Assembly: GCA_963832305.1 (NCBI GenBank)
Contig: CAWHTU010000016.1
Span: forward strand, 124,001-188,000
DNA: 64,000 nt
Source: Roseiarcus sp963832305
Lineage (GTDB): Bacteria > Pseudomonadota > Alphaproteobacteria > Rhizobiales > Beijerinckiaceae
Reading direction: 5' to 3'
The position numbers and the translations under genes were made by a program. Position 1 is the first letter of the stretch. Every line of letters starts with the position of its first letter. The notes under the pieces were generated by a model, which saw nothing but the letters and a program-made list of their open reading frames with translations, had not been told where the DNA came from and did no database searches. Positions 21,450 through 32,626 of the stretch are shown here, in pieces.

Positions 21450-23102
21450 CTAGACGGGGTCCGCGCCCGCGAGGCGCCCGCCCGAGCGGACCGCGGCGAT
21501 CGCCTCATGCAGGGTGTCGAAGATCCGGTCTTCGCCGACCGCCGCGGCGACGCCGTGCCGGATGAGATCCGAGCGCAGGAAGGCGTTGACGCGCGCCAGC
21601 ACGAGGCCGACTTGGGCGCTCTTCAGCTCGTCGATGAGGTCGCGGACCGTCCGGGCGGCGGTATAGTCGACGTCGAAGATCGCGGCGCAATCGATGATGA
21701 ACCACCGAACCGGCTCCGGCGCGCCGGCGACGAGGCCGCGCACCTCGTCGGCGAAGCGATCGGCGTTGGCGTAAAACAGGTCGGCGCCGAACCGGTAGAC
21801 GATGAGCCCCGGATCGGTGGTAAGGCCCGGGGCAGCCGGCTCCCACCGCTCCTGCGCGCCGGGGACGAGCACCATCGCGTGCGGCCGGTAGCTGTGGCGG
21901 ACGTGGCGGACGAGCGAAGCCGCGATGGCCAGCAGGATGCCCTGCTCGACGCCGATCGCCGGCACCGCGACGGCGGTGAACAGAGCCAGAAGAAACTCAC
22001 CCCGGCTTTCGCGCCTGATGGCGCTGAGACCCTGAACGTCGACCATGCCGACCGCGATGGTGAAGACGATGCTCGCCAGGACGCAGCGCGGCAGGTATTG
22101 CAGCGGGCCGGTCAGGAACAGAAGCACGACAGCGACGACAGCGGCGAAGACGAGCTGCGCGACCTGGCTTCGCGCCCCCGCCCGTTCCGCCATCGCGGTC
22201 TGGGTCGGACTGCCGTTGACCACGAACGCGCCGCTCAGCGCCGCGGCGGCGTTGGCGGCCGAGAGCCCCAGGATGTCGGCGTTCTCGTCGACGCGCTCCT
22301 TGTGCTTGACCGCATAGATGCGCGCGGTCGCCGCGCTCTGGGCGATGATCATGACGAAGCACGAGGCGGCGACCGGCGTCAGCGCCAGAGTATCGCTCCA
22401 GCTCACGTTCGGCCATTTGAGCCACGGCAGCCCGCCCGGCACCTGACCGATGACGGCGAAGCCCCGCGCCGCGAGATCGAGCCAGGCGCTCGCCGCGATT
22501 GCGCCGACAACCAGAACGAGCGGCGCCGGAAAGCGGGGCGCAAACCTGCGGGCCAAAAGAATGCTCCCCGCGGCGAAGATCGACACGCCGACGACGCGGC
22601 CGTCCGCCGACGGCGCCGCCAGCGCAACCTCCCATAGCTGGACGGCGGTATGGCGGGAGGCCACGGCGACGCCGAGCATGTCGCCGAGCATCGCCACGCC
22701 GACCTGGATTCCGACCCCCGTCAGAAACCCGACCAGAACAGTGCGCGACAGGAAGTCGGCCAGGAAGCCGGCCTTGAAGATCCGCGCGAGCAGAAGCACG
22801 CCGGCGGTCTCCAGCGTCAGCATGCCGACGAGCGCCATGTAGCGGTCGCTGCCGGGCGGCGCCATGTGGGAAAGCGCGCCCGAGAAGATCGCAGCGGTCG
22901 CCGAATCGGCCGCCACCACCAGGTGGCGCGACGAGCCGAAGACGGCGAAAGCGATGAGGGGCAGGAGGACGGTGTAAAGACCGGTGACGACCGGCGTCCC
23001 GGCGATCCTCGTGTAGCCGAGCACCTGCGGAATGTTCATCGAGGCGAGCGTCACGCCGGCGAAGGCGTCGCGCAGCGCCTCGCGCGGCCTGATCGGAAGC
23101 AC
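21450..23102 (-). CDS. SulP/SLC26 anion transporter with STAS domain
   Basis: A 550-residue inner-membrane permease with about 12 hydrophobic segments. The SulP signature region near the N-terminus (GVTLASMNIPQVLGYTRIAG, TGLYTVLLPLIAFAVFGSS) and the conserved FVVNGSPTQTAMAERAGA are visible. A cytoplasmic STAS domain covers about residues 415-540 (IIDCAAIFDVDYTAARTVRDL). Family members carry sulfate, bicarbonate or dicarboxylates; the substrate cannot be assigned here. It lies upstream of the ketopantoate-reductase-like gene on the same strand. Confidence 0.9.
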   Translation of the reverse strand: MLPIRPREALRDAFAGVTLASMNIPQVLGYTRIAGTPVVTGLYTVLLPLIAFAVFGSSRHLVVAADSATAAIFSGALSHMAPPGSDRYMALVGMLTLETAGVLLLARIFKAGFLADFLSRTVLVGFLTGVGIQVGVAMLGDMLGVAVASRHTAVQLWEVALAAPSADGRVVGVSIFAAGSILLARRFAPRFPAPLVLVVGAIAASAWLDLAARGFAVIGQVPGGLPWLKWPNVSWSDTLALTPVAASCFVMIIAQSAATARIYAVKHKERVDENADILGLSAANAAAALSGAFVVNGSPTQTAMAERAGARSQVAQLVFAAVVAVVLLFLTGPLQYLPRCVLASIVFTIAVGMVDVQGLSAIRRESRGEFLLALFTAVAVPAIGVEQGILLAIAASLVRHVRHSYRPHAMVLVPGAQERWEPAAPGLTTDPGLIVYRFGADLFYANADRFADEVRGLVAGAPEPVRWFIIDCAAIFDVDYTAARTVRDLIDELKSAQVGLVLARVNAFLRSDLIRHGVAAAVGEDRIFDTLHEAIAAVRSGGRLAGADPV

Positions 23103-23584
23103 GCCGCGGAGAAGGGCGATCCGCGCCCGTCGCGCGCCTGCTTCGCCTTTCGCGTCAAGTCCCCATTTCCTGCGAGCAAGTTGATTCGACCGTCATTTTA
23201 CTATCACAATGGCCGGCGCCGCTGCGCTGTGGGCGTGGCCGAACCGCGGCCGGCGAGCGCGGCTAAAAGCGAAGGAGTCCGGAAGCCTTCCTGGTGGTCT
23301 CGCAGAATATCGTCGACGCTTTGGCCGATCTCGACCTCGCCTATCCGCCGCCGTCGGTTAACCTCGCCGAAATCCGGCGCAAGTATCATGCCGCGGCCCA
23401 GAAGCCGCAGGCGGCGGAAAGAGGGTTTGATCGGCCGCGCCCGTTGTCGATTTCCATAAATTCGCCGCCGATGATATGGAGGGCGCGGCGCGCGGTTCGG
23501 CGCTGGCGAGCGGTAACGCGGGTCGACGATCGGCGGGCGCGAGGGACTGAAGCATTGTCGTTATGGCGGTACGCCCGCGAGCGT

Positions 23585-25345
<1,761 letters not shown>

Positions 25346-25546
25346 GATGATCGCTCCCGTCTAATTATTAGACTGCCGGCCGTCGGTTCGCCTGCCGGGG
25401 GCCGTTGCGCAGCGAGGTCGTCGGCTCACGGAAGAGCGGCGACGGCTATGCTCCCGGGGAAGTCCTCGGACATTTGTCGACCCTCGACTTGCGCGGCCCG
25501 TTTTTTCGTTGAAGCATGTCGCGATTCGCCGAAGGCAAGAAGCGGC

Positions 25547-26343
25547 ATGCAGGATCCAATCAACTCGGTCATTCTCTTTGCGATTCTGTGCGCGAGCTCT
25601 GTCCTCGGCTTTTTCGTCCATCCCCGCCTGCCCGAACGGCATCGAACGGCGCAATCGATCGCGCTCGTACAGCTCGCGATCTCGCTTCTCGTCACCTTCA
25701 CCGCGATCGTGCTCGGCCTGCTGACGACCTCGGTCAAGGAAGGATACGACACCGCCTATAACGCGCGGGGCGAATTACGCCGCCCAACTCGCCCAGATGG
25801 ACCGGTGCCTGGGGGACTATGGACCGGAGACGGCGCCGATCCGGGCGCAGCTCAAGAGCTACGCCGCCGCCGTCATCGCCAGCACGTGGCCGGACGAGCC
25901 GCCGCCGGCCGGCGTCACCTATCCGAATACATCGAACATGCCGTTGACCGGCGAAGTCCCCGTCCTCAGCAATATGATGAACGCAAATTGGCTTCGAGAC
26001 GCGCTCGCTCCAGCCGAAGGACAATCTGCACCAGTCCCTGATGTCCGCCTGCGTCCTGCAATATCATGATCTGATCCAGGCGCGGTGGAAGGTGATCGAA
26101 GGCGTGCACGGGTCGATCTCGCCACCCTTCTATTGGGTGCTGGCGTTTTGGCTCGCCCTTCTCTTCGGCACGTTCTGCCTGACGGCCCCGCCGAACCCGT
26201 TGGTTGTGACGGTGATCGCTCTATGCGCGCTGTCGATCACTGTTGTCGTCTTCGTGATCCTCGATATGGATGAACCCTACGGAGGGCTGTTCGGCATCCC
26301 GAGCACCTCAATGCGCAACGCGCTCGACGACATGATGCGCTGA
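25547..26343 (+). CDS. DUF4239 membrane protein, two frameshifts
   Basis: A bestrophin-like DUF4239 protein of about 264 residues after joining three frames. There are two N-terminal membrane helices (VILFAILCASSVLGFFV; LAISLLVTFTAIVLGLLTTSV), a soluble middle, two C-terminal helices, and the family end motif DEPYGGLFGIPS. An extra base near 25772 and an extra A in gcaaattgg (25985-25987) break it. Removing them restores ARGNYAAQLAQMDRCLG and NAIGFETRSLQPKDN. Function unknown. A second DUF4239 gene lies 1.7 kb downstream on the other strand. Confidence 0.75.
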
Positions 26344-26395
26344 GGCGGGCGCGCAGTCTGGCGGCCGGCCCGCGCATCCGTCGGCGTTGGGCCTC

Positions 26396-27946
26396 TCACA
26401 GGATGCGGCTTTTATGGCCCTTCCAATAGCGCTCCCGCAGCTTGGCCTTCATGAGCTTGCCGGTCGGCAGGCGCGGGAGCTCGGCCTCAAAATCGATCGA
26501 GCGCGGACATTTGTGATGGGCGAGATTGGCGCGGCAGAAGGCGAGAAGCTCGGCCTCGATGTCCGGGCCCGGCTCGAAGCCCGGCGCCAATTGCACGACC
26601 GCCTTGACTTCCTCGCCCATTTCCTCGTTCGGCGCGCCGAACGCTGCCGCGTCAGCGACCTTTGGATGGGTGACAAGCAGGTTCTCGCACTCCTGCGGAT
26701 AGATGTTGACGCCGCCCGAGATGATCATGAACGACGCCCGGTCGGTCAGGTAGACGTATCCCTCCTCGTCGACGTATCCAATGTCGCCGACCGTGCTCAG
26801 CTGGCCGTCGGGCGAGTTGGCCTCGGCGGTCTTGACGGGATCGTTGAAATACTCGAACGGCGAAGCGGTCTTGAACCACAGCTTGCCGGTCTGGCGAGCC
26901 GGAACCTCCCGCATTTCGTCGTCGAGAACGTGAAGCTCGCCGTAGACCGGCTTGCCGACCGTGCCGGGGTGGGCGAGCCATTCGGCGCTGTCGCAGAGCG
27001 TCATGCCCATCGCTTCGGTGGCGCTGTAATATTCGAGAATGATCGGCCCCCACCAATCGATCATCGCCCGCTTGACCGGGATCGGACACGGCGCCGCGGC
27101 GTGAATGGCGACCTCGAGCGACGTGAGATCGTAAGCCCGGCGCACCACTTCGGGCAGCTTCAGCATGCGCGAGAACATCGTCGGAACAAGCTGGGTGTGG
27201 GTGACGCGATATTGCTCGACGAGCGCAAGGAAACGTTCCGCGTCGAACCGCTCCATGACGATGACTGTCCCGCCCCGCCTGATCGTACCCGCGACGCCGG
27301 CCAGCGGCGCCGAGTGGTAGAGCGGCGCGGGCGAGAGGTAAATCTGCCCCTCGCGAAAACGCCAGAGATTGAGCCGCGCGGCGAGCAGCGACAATGGTTC
27401 GGCGGGCGCCCGGTCGGGCAGCGGACGCAGCACGCCCTTCGGCCTGCCGGTTGTGCCGGAGGAAAAGAGCATGGCTGCGCCCAGCGTCTCGTCGGCAATT
27501 CGGCTCGCTGGGCAGTCGGCCGTGGCCTCGCCGAGATTGCGCACGCGCGTCCCCTCGCCGGGTCCGTCGACGATGAGACAGAGCTCCACCTTGGGGCAAT
27601 CGACCAGCGCCGCCAGCGCGATATCGCGCTTCGCCTGCGATGTGATGAGCACCTTCGACAGACTGTTGTTGACGATATACGCGAGCTCGGACGCCGTGAG
27701 ATACGAATTGACGCAGGTGTAGTAGAGCCCCGCGCGCTCGCCGGCCGAACAGCACTCGACGAACCGCGGATGGTTCTCCATGAAGATCGCATAGTGGTCG
27801 AGCCGTCCGAGGCCGGCGGAGCGCAGGAGATGCGCCAGGCGATTGCTGCGCGTCTCCAGTTCCCGGTAAGTGAGCGTTTCGCCCGACGCCGCCATCACGA
27901 CGGCGGGCTGATCGGCGCGCGTGACGGCGTGCGTCCCGGGATACAT
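26396..27946 (-). CDS. Acyl-CoA synthetase (AMP-forming, FadD-like)
   Basis: A 516-residue ANL enzyme with an intact frame. The P-loop is FSSGTTGRPKGVLRP, with A5 YYSATEAMGM, A7-A8 TVGDIGYVDEEGYVYLTDR, and the terminal catalytic Lys in LPRLPTGKLMKAKLR. It is similar to long- or medium-chain acyl-CoA ligases and steroid side-chain CoA ligases; the substrate is not deducible. It is probably monocistronic, flanked by the two DUF4239 genes. Confidence 0.88.
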   Translation of the reverse strand: MYPGTHAVTRADQPAVVMAASGETLTYRELETRSNRLAHLLRSAGLGRLDHYAIFMENHPRFVECCSAGERAGLYYTCVNSYLTASELAYIVNNSLSKVLITSQAKRDIALAALVDCPKVELCLIVDGPGEGTRVRNLGEATADCPASRIADETLGAAMLFSSGTTGRPKGVLRPLPDRAPAEPLSLLAARLNLWRFREGQIYLSPAPLYHSAPLAGVAGTIRRGGTVIVMERFDAERFLALVEQYRVTHTQLVPTMFSRMLKLPEVVRRAYDLTSLEVAIHAAAPCPIPVKRAMIDWWGPIILEYYSATEAMGMTLCDSAEWLAHPGTVGKPVYGELHVLDDEMREVPARQTGKLWFKTASPFEYFNDPVKTAEANSPDGQLSTVGDIGYVDEEGYVYLTDRASFMIISGGVNIYPQECENLLVTHPKVADAAAFGAPNEEMGEEVKAVVQLAPGFEPGPDIEAELLAFCRANLAHHKCPRSIDFEAELPRLPTGKLMKAKLRERYWKGHKSRIL

Positions 27947-28061
27947 CCGCTCCCTCCCACGATGCGAGGATCGACCCTCGTCGCTTTGCGCCCCGACCGC
28001 CCCGGGAAATCCAGACTGCCCGACGACTTGCGCCTTGTCGAGACGCGCGCGCCTTAAGCCT

Positions 28062-28814
28062 TCAACGGCCGAGCGTGGCGATCAGATTGTCGACGCCGAC
28101 CGGCGAAATGCGGACCACGCCCGAATAGGGCTGGCTGAACTCGAGAATCATGAAAATGGCGCTGGCGACGGCAATCGACCCGAGCGCCACCGCGACGACG
28201 CTGACGGCGTTGAACGCATTCAGAAATCCAAAGGCCAGGAATAGGAGCGCTGACCATCCGACGACAACGAACAGGAGGAGCTTCGGCACCGGATTGGCCA
28301 ATTGCCGGCTCATCAGCAGGGTTGTCTGAATGACCTGAATGAAGAACGGCCTGGCAGTCGCGATCAGCTCGCGCTCCCGGTCGTCAGCGGGTTTGAGAGA
28401 GCCGAAGAAGTCGGAGATATCCTGCAGGTCGGCGCGCGCCTGCGCGTAAGGCGCAACGCCGCCCGTCTTGCCGCCCCACAGCCGCTCGCGCGCATGCACG
28501 ACGGCCTTGCGGAGGAGTTCGCGCCCGGCGCGCGCCTCGCGCCCGTATTGGTGGAGTGCGAAATCGAGCTGCAGGATCACCGGGCCTAGCGCCTGCAATT
28601 CCGCGGTTTGGGTGGTGTAGACGCCATAGCTCGTCCAGACGAGGAGGCCGAGCACAAGGGCAAGCAGCAGGATGACGAGGCCAGTGATCGACCCGACCAT
28701 GCCCTTGGCGTCGGTGGCGACCTGAACCGGCAACAGCCATTGCAGAAAGAAGCCGACAAGCCCGCTTCCGAAGGTGAGGACGGCGATCGCCGCGGTTCTC
28801 GAGATCGAAGTCAA
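28062..28814 (-). CDS. DUF4239 membrane protein
   Basis: A 250-residue bestrophin-like protein with four membrane segments (about 8-28, 42-62, 175-200, 205-230) and the family ending QPYSGVVRISP. The frame is intact, unlike the related gene at 25.5-26.3 kb. Members are predicted pore-forming or channel-like membrane proteins of unknown function. Around 115 bases separate it from the acyl-CoA ligase start. Confidence 0.8.
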   Translation of the reverse strand: MTSISRTAAIAVLTFGSGLVGFFLQWLLPVQVATDAKGMVGSITGLVILLLALVLGLLVWTSYGVYTTQTAELQALGPVILQLDFALHQYGREARAGRELLRKAVVHARERLWGGKTGGVAPYAQARADLQDISDFFGSLKPADDRERELIATARPFFIQVIQTTLLMSRQLANPVPKLLLFVVVGWSALLFLAFGFLNAFNAVSVVAVALGSIAVASAIFMILEFSQPYSGVVRISPVGVDNLIATLGR

Positions 28815-29022
28815 GGCGTTCGCCTCCCACCCCAGCCTGCGCTTGGGGCTCCCTTATTATCGTTCGGGAAATGAGGATTCAACCAATCGCGGGTTCTCGG
28901 AGTGGGATGGAAGGACGTTCAGTATGTGTCCACGCCGCGTCGATGCCGAGAACGGCGCGTGGATGCAAGCTGCGATCACCCAAGGATTTCCTGATCAAGT
29001 TTGAGCAAGGTCCGCAAGCTGA

Positions 29023-29361
29023 TCACTTCCCATGCACCGCCAGCCACACCGTTGGCTCGTCGGCGTCGGTCCAGTCCACGCGATGGCGGACGTGCGGCCC
29101 GATTTCGAGGTAGCGGCCGGGCGACAGGATTCTCGGCCTCTCCTCGCCTTCAATCCGCACGCCCGCGGAGCCGCTCAAAACGACGAACCATTCCGTCCAG
29201 TCCTGGTCGTACCAGAAGCCGGGCGGGCTCGCTTGTCCGGTCGAGACGATCCGCTCGACGCGGGCGCCTGGCAAGTCGGCCAGAATCGAGATTTCTTCTT
29301 TCTCAAGACGAGCCAGAACGTTGGCGAAGAGGTCGCCGCTCTTGATCGGGTGGCCGCTCAC
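29023..29361 (-). CDS. Small cupin-domain protein
   Basis: A 112-residue single cupin barrel: QDWTEWFVVLSGSAGVRIEG, then SPGRYLEIGPHVRHRVDW. The first cupin motif has one Glu but lacks the usual HxH pair; the second has the HVRHRV histidines. Metal binding is therefore uncertain. It overlaps the transglutaminase-like gene by 4 bases (ATGA), so it is the last gene of that operon and probably serves the same process. Confidence 0.82.
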   Translation of the reverse strand: MSGHPIKSGDLFANVLARLEKEEISILADLPGARVERIVSTGQASPPGFWYDQDWTEWFVVLSGSAGVRIEGEERPRILSPGRYLEIGPHVRHRVDWTDADEPTVWLAVHGK

Positions 29362-30176
29362 GCTTGGCTCTGGGCTCCCGCCTGCTCGACGCGGATCGCT
29401 GTCTCTACCTTTTCCTCCCCGCCGCTATGTGCGCTTCGCATCATCGCGCCGTCCTGGCCGTCGAAGCCGACCGCGACCCGTATGTAGCGCTCGTCGGGGC
29501 AAATCGGCGCGGTCGCATCGAAGGCGACCCATCCCAAGGTGGGAAGATTGACCTCCGCCCATTCATGCAAGCCGGTTGGGCCTGCTCCATCTCCGGCCAC
29601 GCAATAGCCCGAGATGAAGCGTGCCGGAACCCTGAGAAAGCGGGCGCAGGCGATGAAAATATGAGCGAAGTCGCGCGCGCGACCGCGCTGCAGAGCGAAG
29701 GCCTCAACCGCGGAGCCGGCGGCGTCCTTGTCATCGGGGTGATAGGGCAACGCCTCGTGCAGCGCGCCCATCAATCGATGCATGGAGTCGAGGGGATCGG
29801 CCGCGCCATTTGTCGCCTCTGCGGCGAAGCCGCGCAACGCCCCGTTGACGTGAGCGAGCGGGCTCTCGCGCAGATACATCTCCGCCGGCAGCCGTTCGAC
29901 TGCGCCCCGGACCACGCCCGCCGCGTCGCTCGTCTCCACCTCACCCGCAGCGCGGATCGCGAGGCGCTCGATAAGTCCGTGGTAGGAATAGGACATGACC
30001 GCATTGCCATGCGCGTCCTCGCTCTGCCTCAGCGCGCCGTCGGCGTCAACGTCGGTCCGCCAGCGCAGGACGTACTGGCTGTCGAACGAGAGCGGCGTCA
30101 GCCGCAGGATCTGGTTGACCGTGCGGGCCGGCGGGGTGAAGCGGTGGATGATCTCGTGCGAAACCCTGATCCGCAT
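29358..30176 (-). CDS. Transglutaminase-like protein lacking the catalytic cysteine
   Basis: A 272-residue protein with the N-terminal beta domain (VSHEIIHRF...LRLTPLSFDSQYV) and transglutaminase-like core of the SCO2102/YebA-type family. The His is in GLHEWAEVNLP and the Asp in WVAFDAT. The nucleophile position, usually GVCQDFAH, reads GRARDFAH, so Cys is replaced by Ala and the frame around it is unbroken. It may be a non-catalytic binding protein. It sits beside alpha-E and ATP-grasp genes, the conserved partner set of this family. Confidence 0.88.
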   Translation of the reverse strand: MRIRVSHEIIHRFTPPARTVNQILRLTPLSFDSQYVLRWRTDVDADGALRQSEDAHGNAVMSYSYHGLIERLAIRAAGEVETSDAAGVVRGAVERLPAEMYLRESPLAHVNGALRGFAAEATNGAADPLDSMHRLMGALHEALPYHPDDKDAAGSAVEAFALQRGRARDFAHIFIACARFLRVPARFISGYCVAGDGAGPTGLHEWAEVNLPTLGWVAFDATAPICPDERYIRVAVGFDGQDGAMMRSAHSGGEEKVETAIRVEQAGAQSQA

Positions 30177-30197
30177 GTCGGCGCCGCGCGGCCTTTC

Positions 30198-31157
30198 TCA
30201 GGTGAACAGATATTGCTCGGAGATCGTGGTCGAGAGGCGCGCGTTGTCCTCGATGAACTCGGTGATGAACTCGTGGAGGCCGCCCTGGAAAATCTCGGTC
30301 ATGCTCGAACGCTCGAGCCTGGCGTACATCGCCCGCGCCTGGCGCTGGGCGACGCCGCTGCGCCCGTCTTCGCGGGCGAGCGCATCGAGCGCGCGGTCGA
30401 TGCTCTCGTAGCAGGAGACGAGAGAGCGCGGCATCGCCGCCTTGAGGATCAGGAGGTCGGCGATCAGCCACGGCTTGACCCGGTCGCGATAGACCCAATG
30501 ATAGGCGGTCGCAGCGGAGACCGCGCGCAGGATCGCCACCCACTGGAAATAATCGAGCGGTCCGCCGACGGTCTCCGTCGAGGGCAGGAGCAAATGATAT
30601 TTGACGTCGAGCAGGCGCGCCGTGTTGTCGGCGCGCTCGACGAATATGCCGAGCCGGTTGAACCAATAGGCGTCGTTGCGCAGCATCGTGCGGTAGCACG
30701 AGCCGTCGAAATCGAGCGACGCCTTCTTGACATAGTCGAGGAAGCGCATGAGCTCCTCGCGGTCAAGCGAACGGTTGCGGCCCCGGCTCGTTTCGAACCG
30801 CTTGAGCTGCAGCCAGGCGTCGTTGATCGCGGTCCACGTCTCGGCGGTGAGCGCGGTGCGCACCGCGCGTCCGGCGGCGCGCGCATTCTCGAGGCAATTA
30901 CGAATTGAGGAAGGGTTCGAGAGGTCGAAGGTCAGGTATTCGACCGCCGCCTCCTCGTCGAGCGCGCCGTGCTTGTCGACGAAGCTGTCGTAGGCGCCGG
31001 CGGCGTTGAGCGCGCCCTCCCATTCGCCGACCTTGTCGCTCTCTGTCTTGGGCAGATATTCGAGCCGAAGCGTCGCCTCAATGGTGCGGGCGATGTAGTC
31101 CGCCCGCTCCATCGAGCGGGCGAGCCAGAAGAGGTTGTCGGCGGTGCGCGCGAGCAT
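30198..31157 (-). CDS. Alpha-E domain protein (DUF403)
   Basis: A 319-residue all-helical alpha-E protein. The N-terminal signature MLARTADNLFWLARSMERAD is typical. Later conserved pieces are WFNRLGIFVERADNTARLLDVKYH and YRDRVKPWLIADLLILK. It is encoded between the ATP-grasp and transglutaminase-like genes, a linkage conserved across bacteria and proposed to make a peptide tag or small peptide (Iyer and Aravind's work on ATP-grasp systems). Frame intact; short gaps on both sides indicate an operon. Confidence 0.92.
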   Translation of the reverse strand: MLARTADNLFWLARSMERADYIARTIEATLRLEYLPKTESDKVGEWEGALNAAGAYDSFVDKHGALDEEAAVEYLTFDLSNPSSIRNCLENARAAGRAVRTALTAETWTAINDAWLQLKRFETSRGRNRSLDREELMRFLDYVKKASLDFDGSCYRTMLRNDAYWFNRLGIFVERADNTARLLDVKYHLLLPSTETVGGPLDYFQWVAILRAVSAATAYHWVYRDRVKPWLIADLLILKAAMPRSLVSCYESIDRALDALAREDGRSGVAQRQARAMYARLERSSMTEIFQGGLHEFITEFIEDNARLSTTISEQYLFT

Positions 31158-31163
31158 CGGAGG

Positions 31164-32595
31164 TCAGGCTTGGCCTTCCAGGTCGTCTACGATCCAGGTG
31201 TCCTTGGTCCCGCCGCCCTGGCTGGAATTGACGACCAGCGAACCCTCCTTCAGCGCAACGCGGGTGAGGCCGCCAGGCACGATGCGGACGCCGTCTGCGC
31301 CCGAGAGCACGAACGGCCTCAGATCCACATGGCGCGGCGAAACGCCGCTCTCGAACGAGGACGGGCAGGTCGACAGCGCCAGCGTCGGCTGGGCGATGTA
31401 GTTGTTCGGGTCGGCCATGATCTTGGCCCCGAACTGCTCGCGCTGGGCGGCGCTTGAATGTGGACCGACCAGCATGCCGTATCCGCCGGATCCGTTGACC
31501 TCCTTGACCACGAGTTGGTCGAGGCGCTCCATAACGTATTTCAGCGACGCGGGCTCCCGGCAACGATAGGTCGGCACATTTTTGAGCAGCGGCTTCTCGG
31601 AAAGATAGAACCCTATGAGGTCCGGTATGTAGCTGTAAATCGCCTTGTCGTCGGCGATTCCGGTGCCGATTGCATTTGCCATCGTCACGTTGCCGGCCAA
31701 ATAGGCGCCAACAAGTTCCCGGCACGCCCAAAACCGAGGCCGGATTGAAGACCAGGGGATCGAGAAAATCATCGTCGACCCTCCGATAGATCACATCCAC
31801 CCTGCGCGGGCCGAGCGTGGTGCGCATGAACACCTGATCGTCGTCAACGAACAGATCGCGACCCTCGACCAGCTCGACCCCGAGCTTATCGGCAAGGAAC
31901 GAGTGCTCATAGTAGGCTGAATTGAACGCGCCTGGAGTCAGGATCGCGATTGTCGCCTCGCCGCCGTTTTGTCGCGGCGCGACCGAGCGCAGGCAGGCAA
32001 GCAATTGGTCCGGATAATCGTCGACCGGGGCGACGCTGTGACGCGCGAAGAGGTCCGGCAGGAGGCGCATCGTCACTTCGCGGTTCTCGAGCATGTACGA
32101 TACGCCCGACGGCGTGCGGGCGTTATCCTCGAGGACGTAGAATTCCTCGTCGTCCACCCGCACGATGTCGATGCCGGCGATGTGGACCCAGACGTCGTGC
32201 GGCGCGCGCCAGCCGATCATTTCCGGCCGATAAAACGGGTTGCGCAGGATCAATTCGTGCGGGACGATCTGCTCCTTGAAGATCGCGCGCGGCCCGTACA
32301 CGTCCTTGAGGAAGAGGTTGAGCGCATTTGCCCGCTGGGCGAGGCCGGCCTCGAGCTTGCGCCATTCGGCGCGCGAGATGAGGCGCGGAACGATGTCGAA
32401 GGGAATGAGCCGTTCGGCGGCGTCCTTGTCGCCGTAGACGCCAAAGGTGATGCCGATCCGGCGGAACATGAATTCGGCCTGGGCGCGGCGCGAGGCGAGG
32501 AGTTCGGGCGGTGTCTCGCCGAGCCAGCGCGCGACCTGGTCATAGAGCGGCCTGGTCGGACCGCCGGCAATCCCCATCTCGTCGAACGCCGCCAT
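31164..32595 (-). CDS. Circularly permuted ATP-grasp protein, one frameshift
   Basis: A protein of about 476 residues of the DUF404/DUF407 type: RAEFMFRR-like lead, GITFGVYGD, RLIPFDIVPRLI, YVLEDNARTPSGVSYMLENR, then ANAIGTGIADDK, VVKEVNGSGGYGM and the C-terminal SLVVNSSQGGGTKDTW. It is predicted to form amide bonds using ATP. An extra C near 31721 breaks the frame at SVLGV; removing it gives RELVGAYLAGNVTMANA. The ATG at 32595 is chosen (MAAFDEMG) because the upstream sequence is non-conserved. It leads the ATP-grasp / alpha-E / transglutaminase / cupin operon. Confidence 0.87.
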
Positions 32596-32626
32596 TCCGC
32601 CTGCCCAAACCCGATCGCCGGCGCCG

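Noticed and set aside
23294..23584. A 97-residue extension of the ABC exporter
   Set aside because: No hydrophobic or conserved pattern; the usual exporter length fits the GTG at 23585.
26387..28057. Long plus-strand frame opposite the acyl-CoA ligase
   Set aside because: Antisense shadow; the minus frame carries all ANL motifs.
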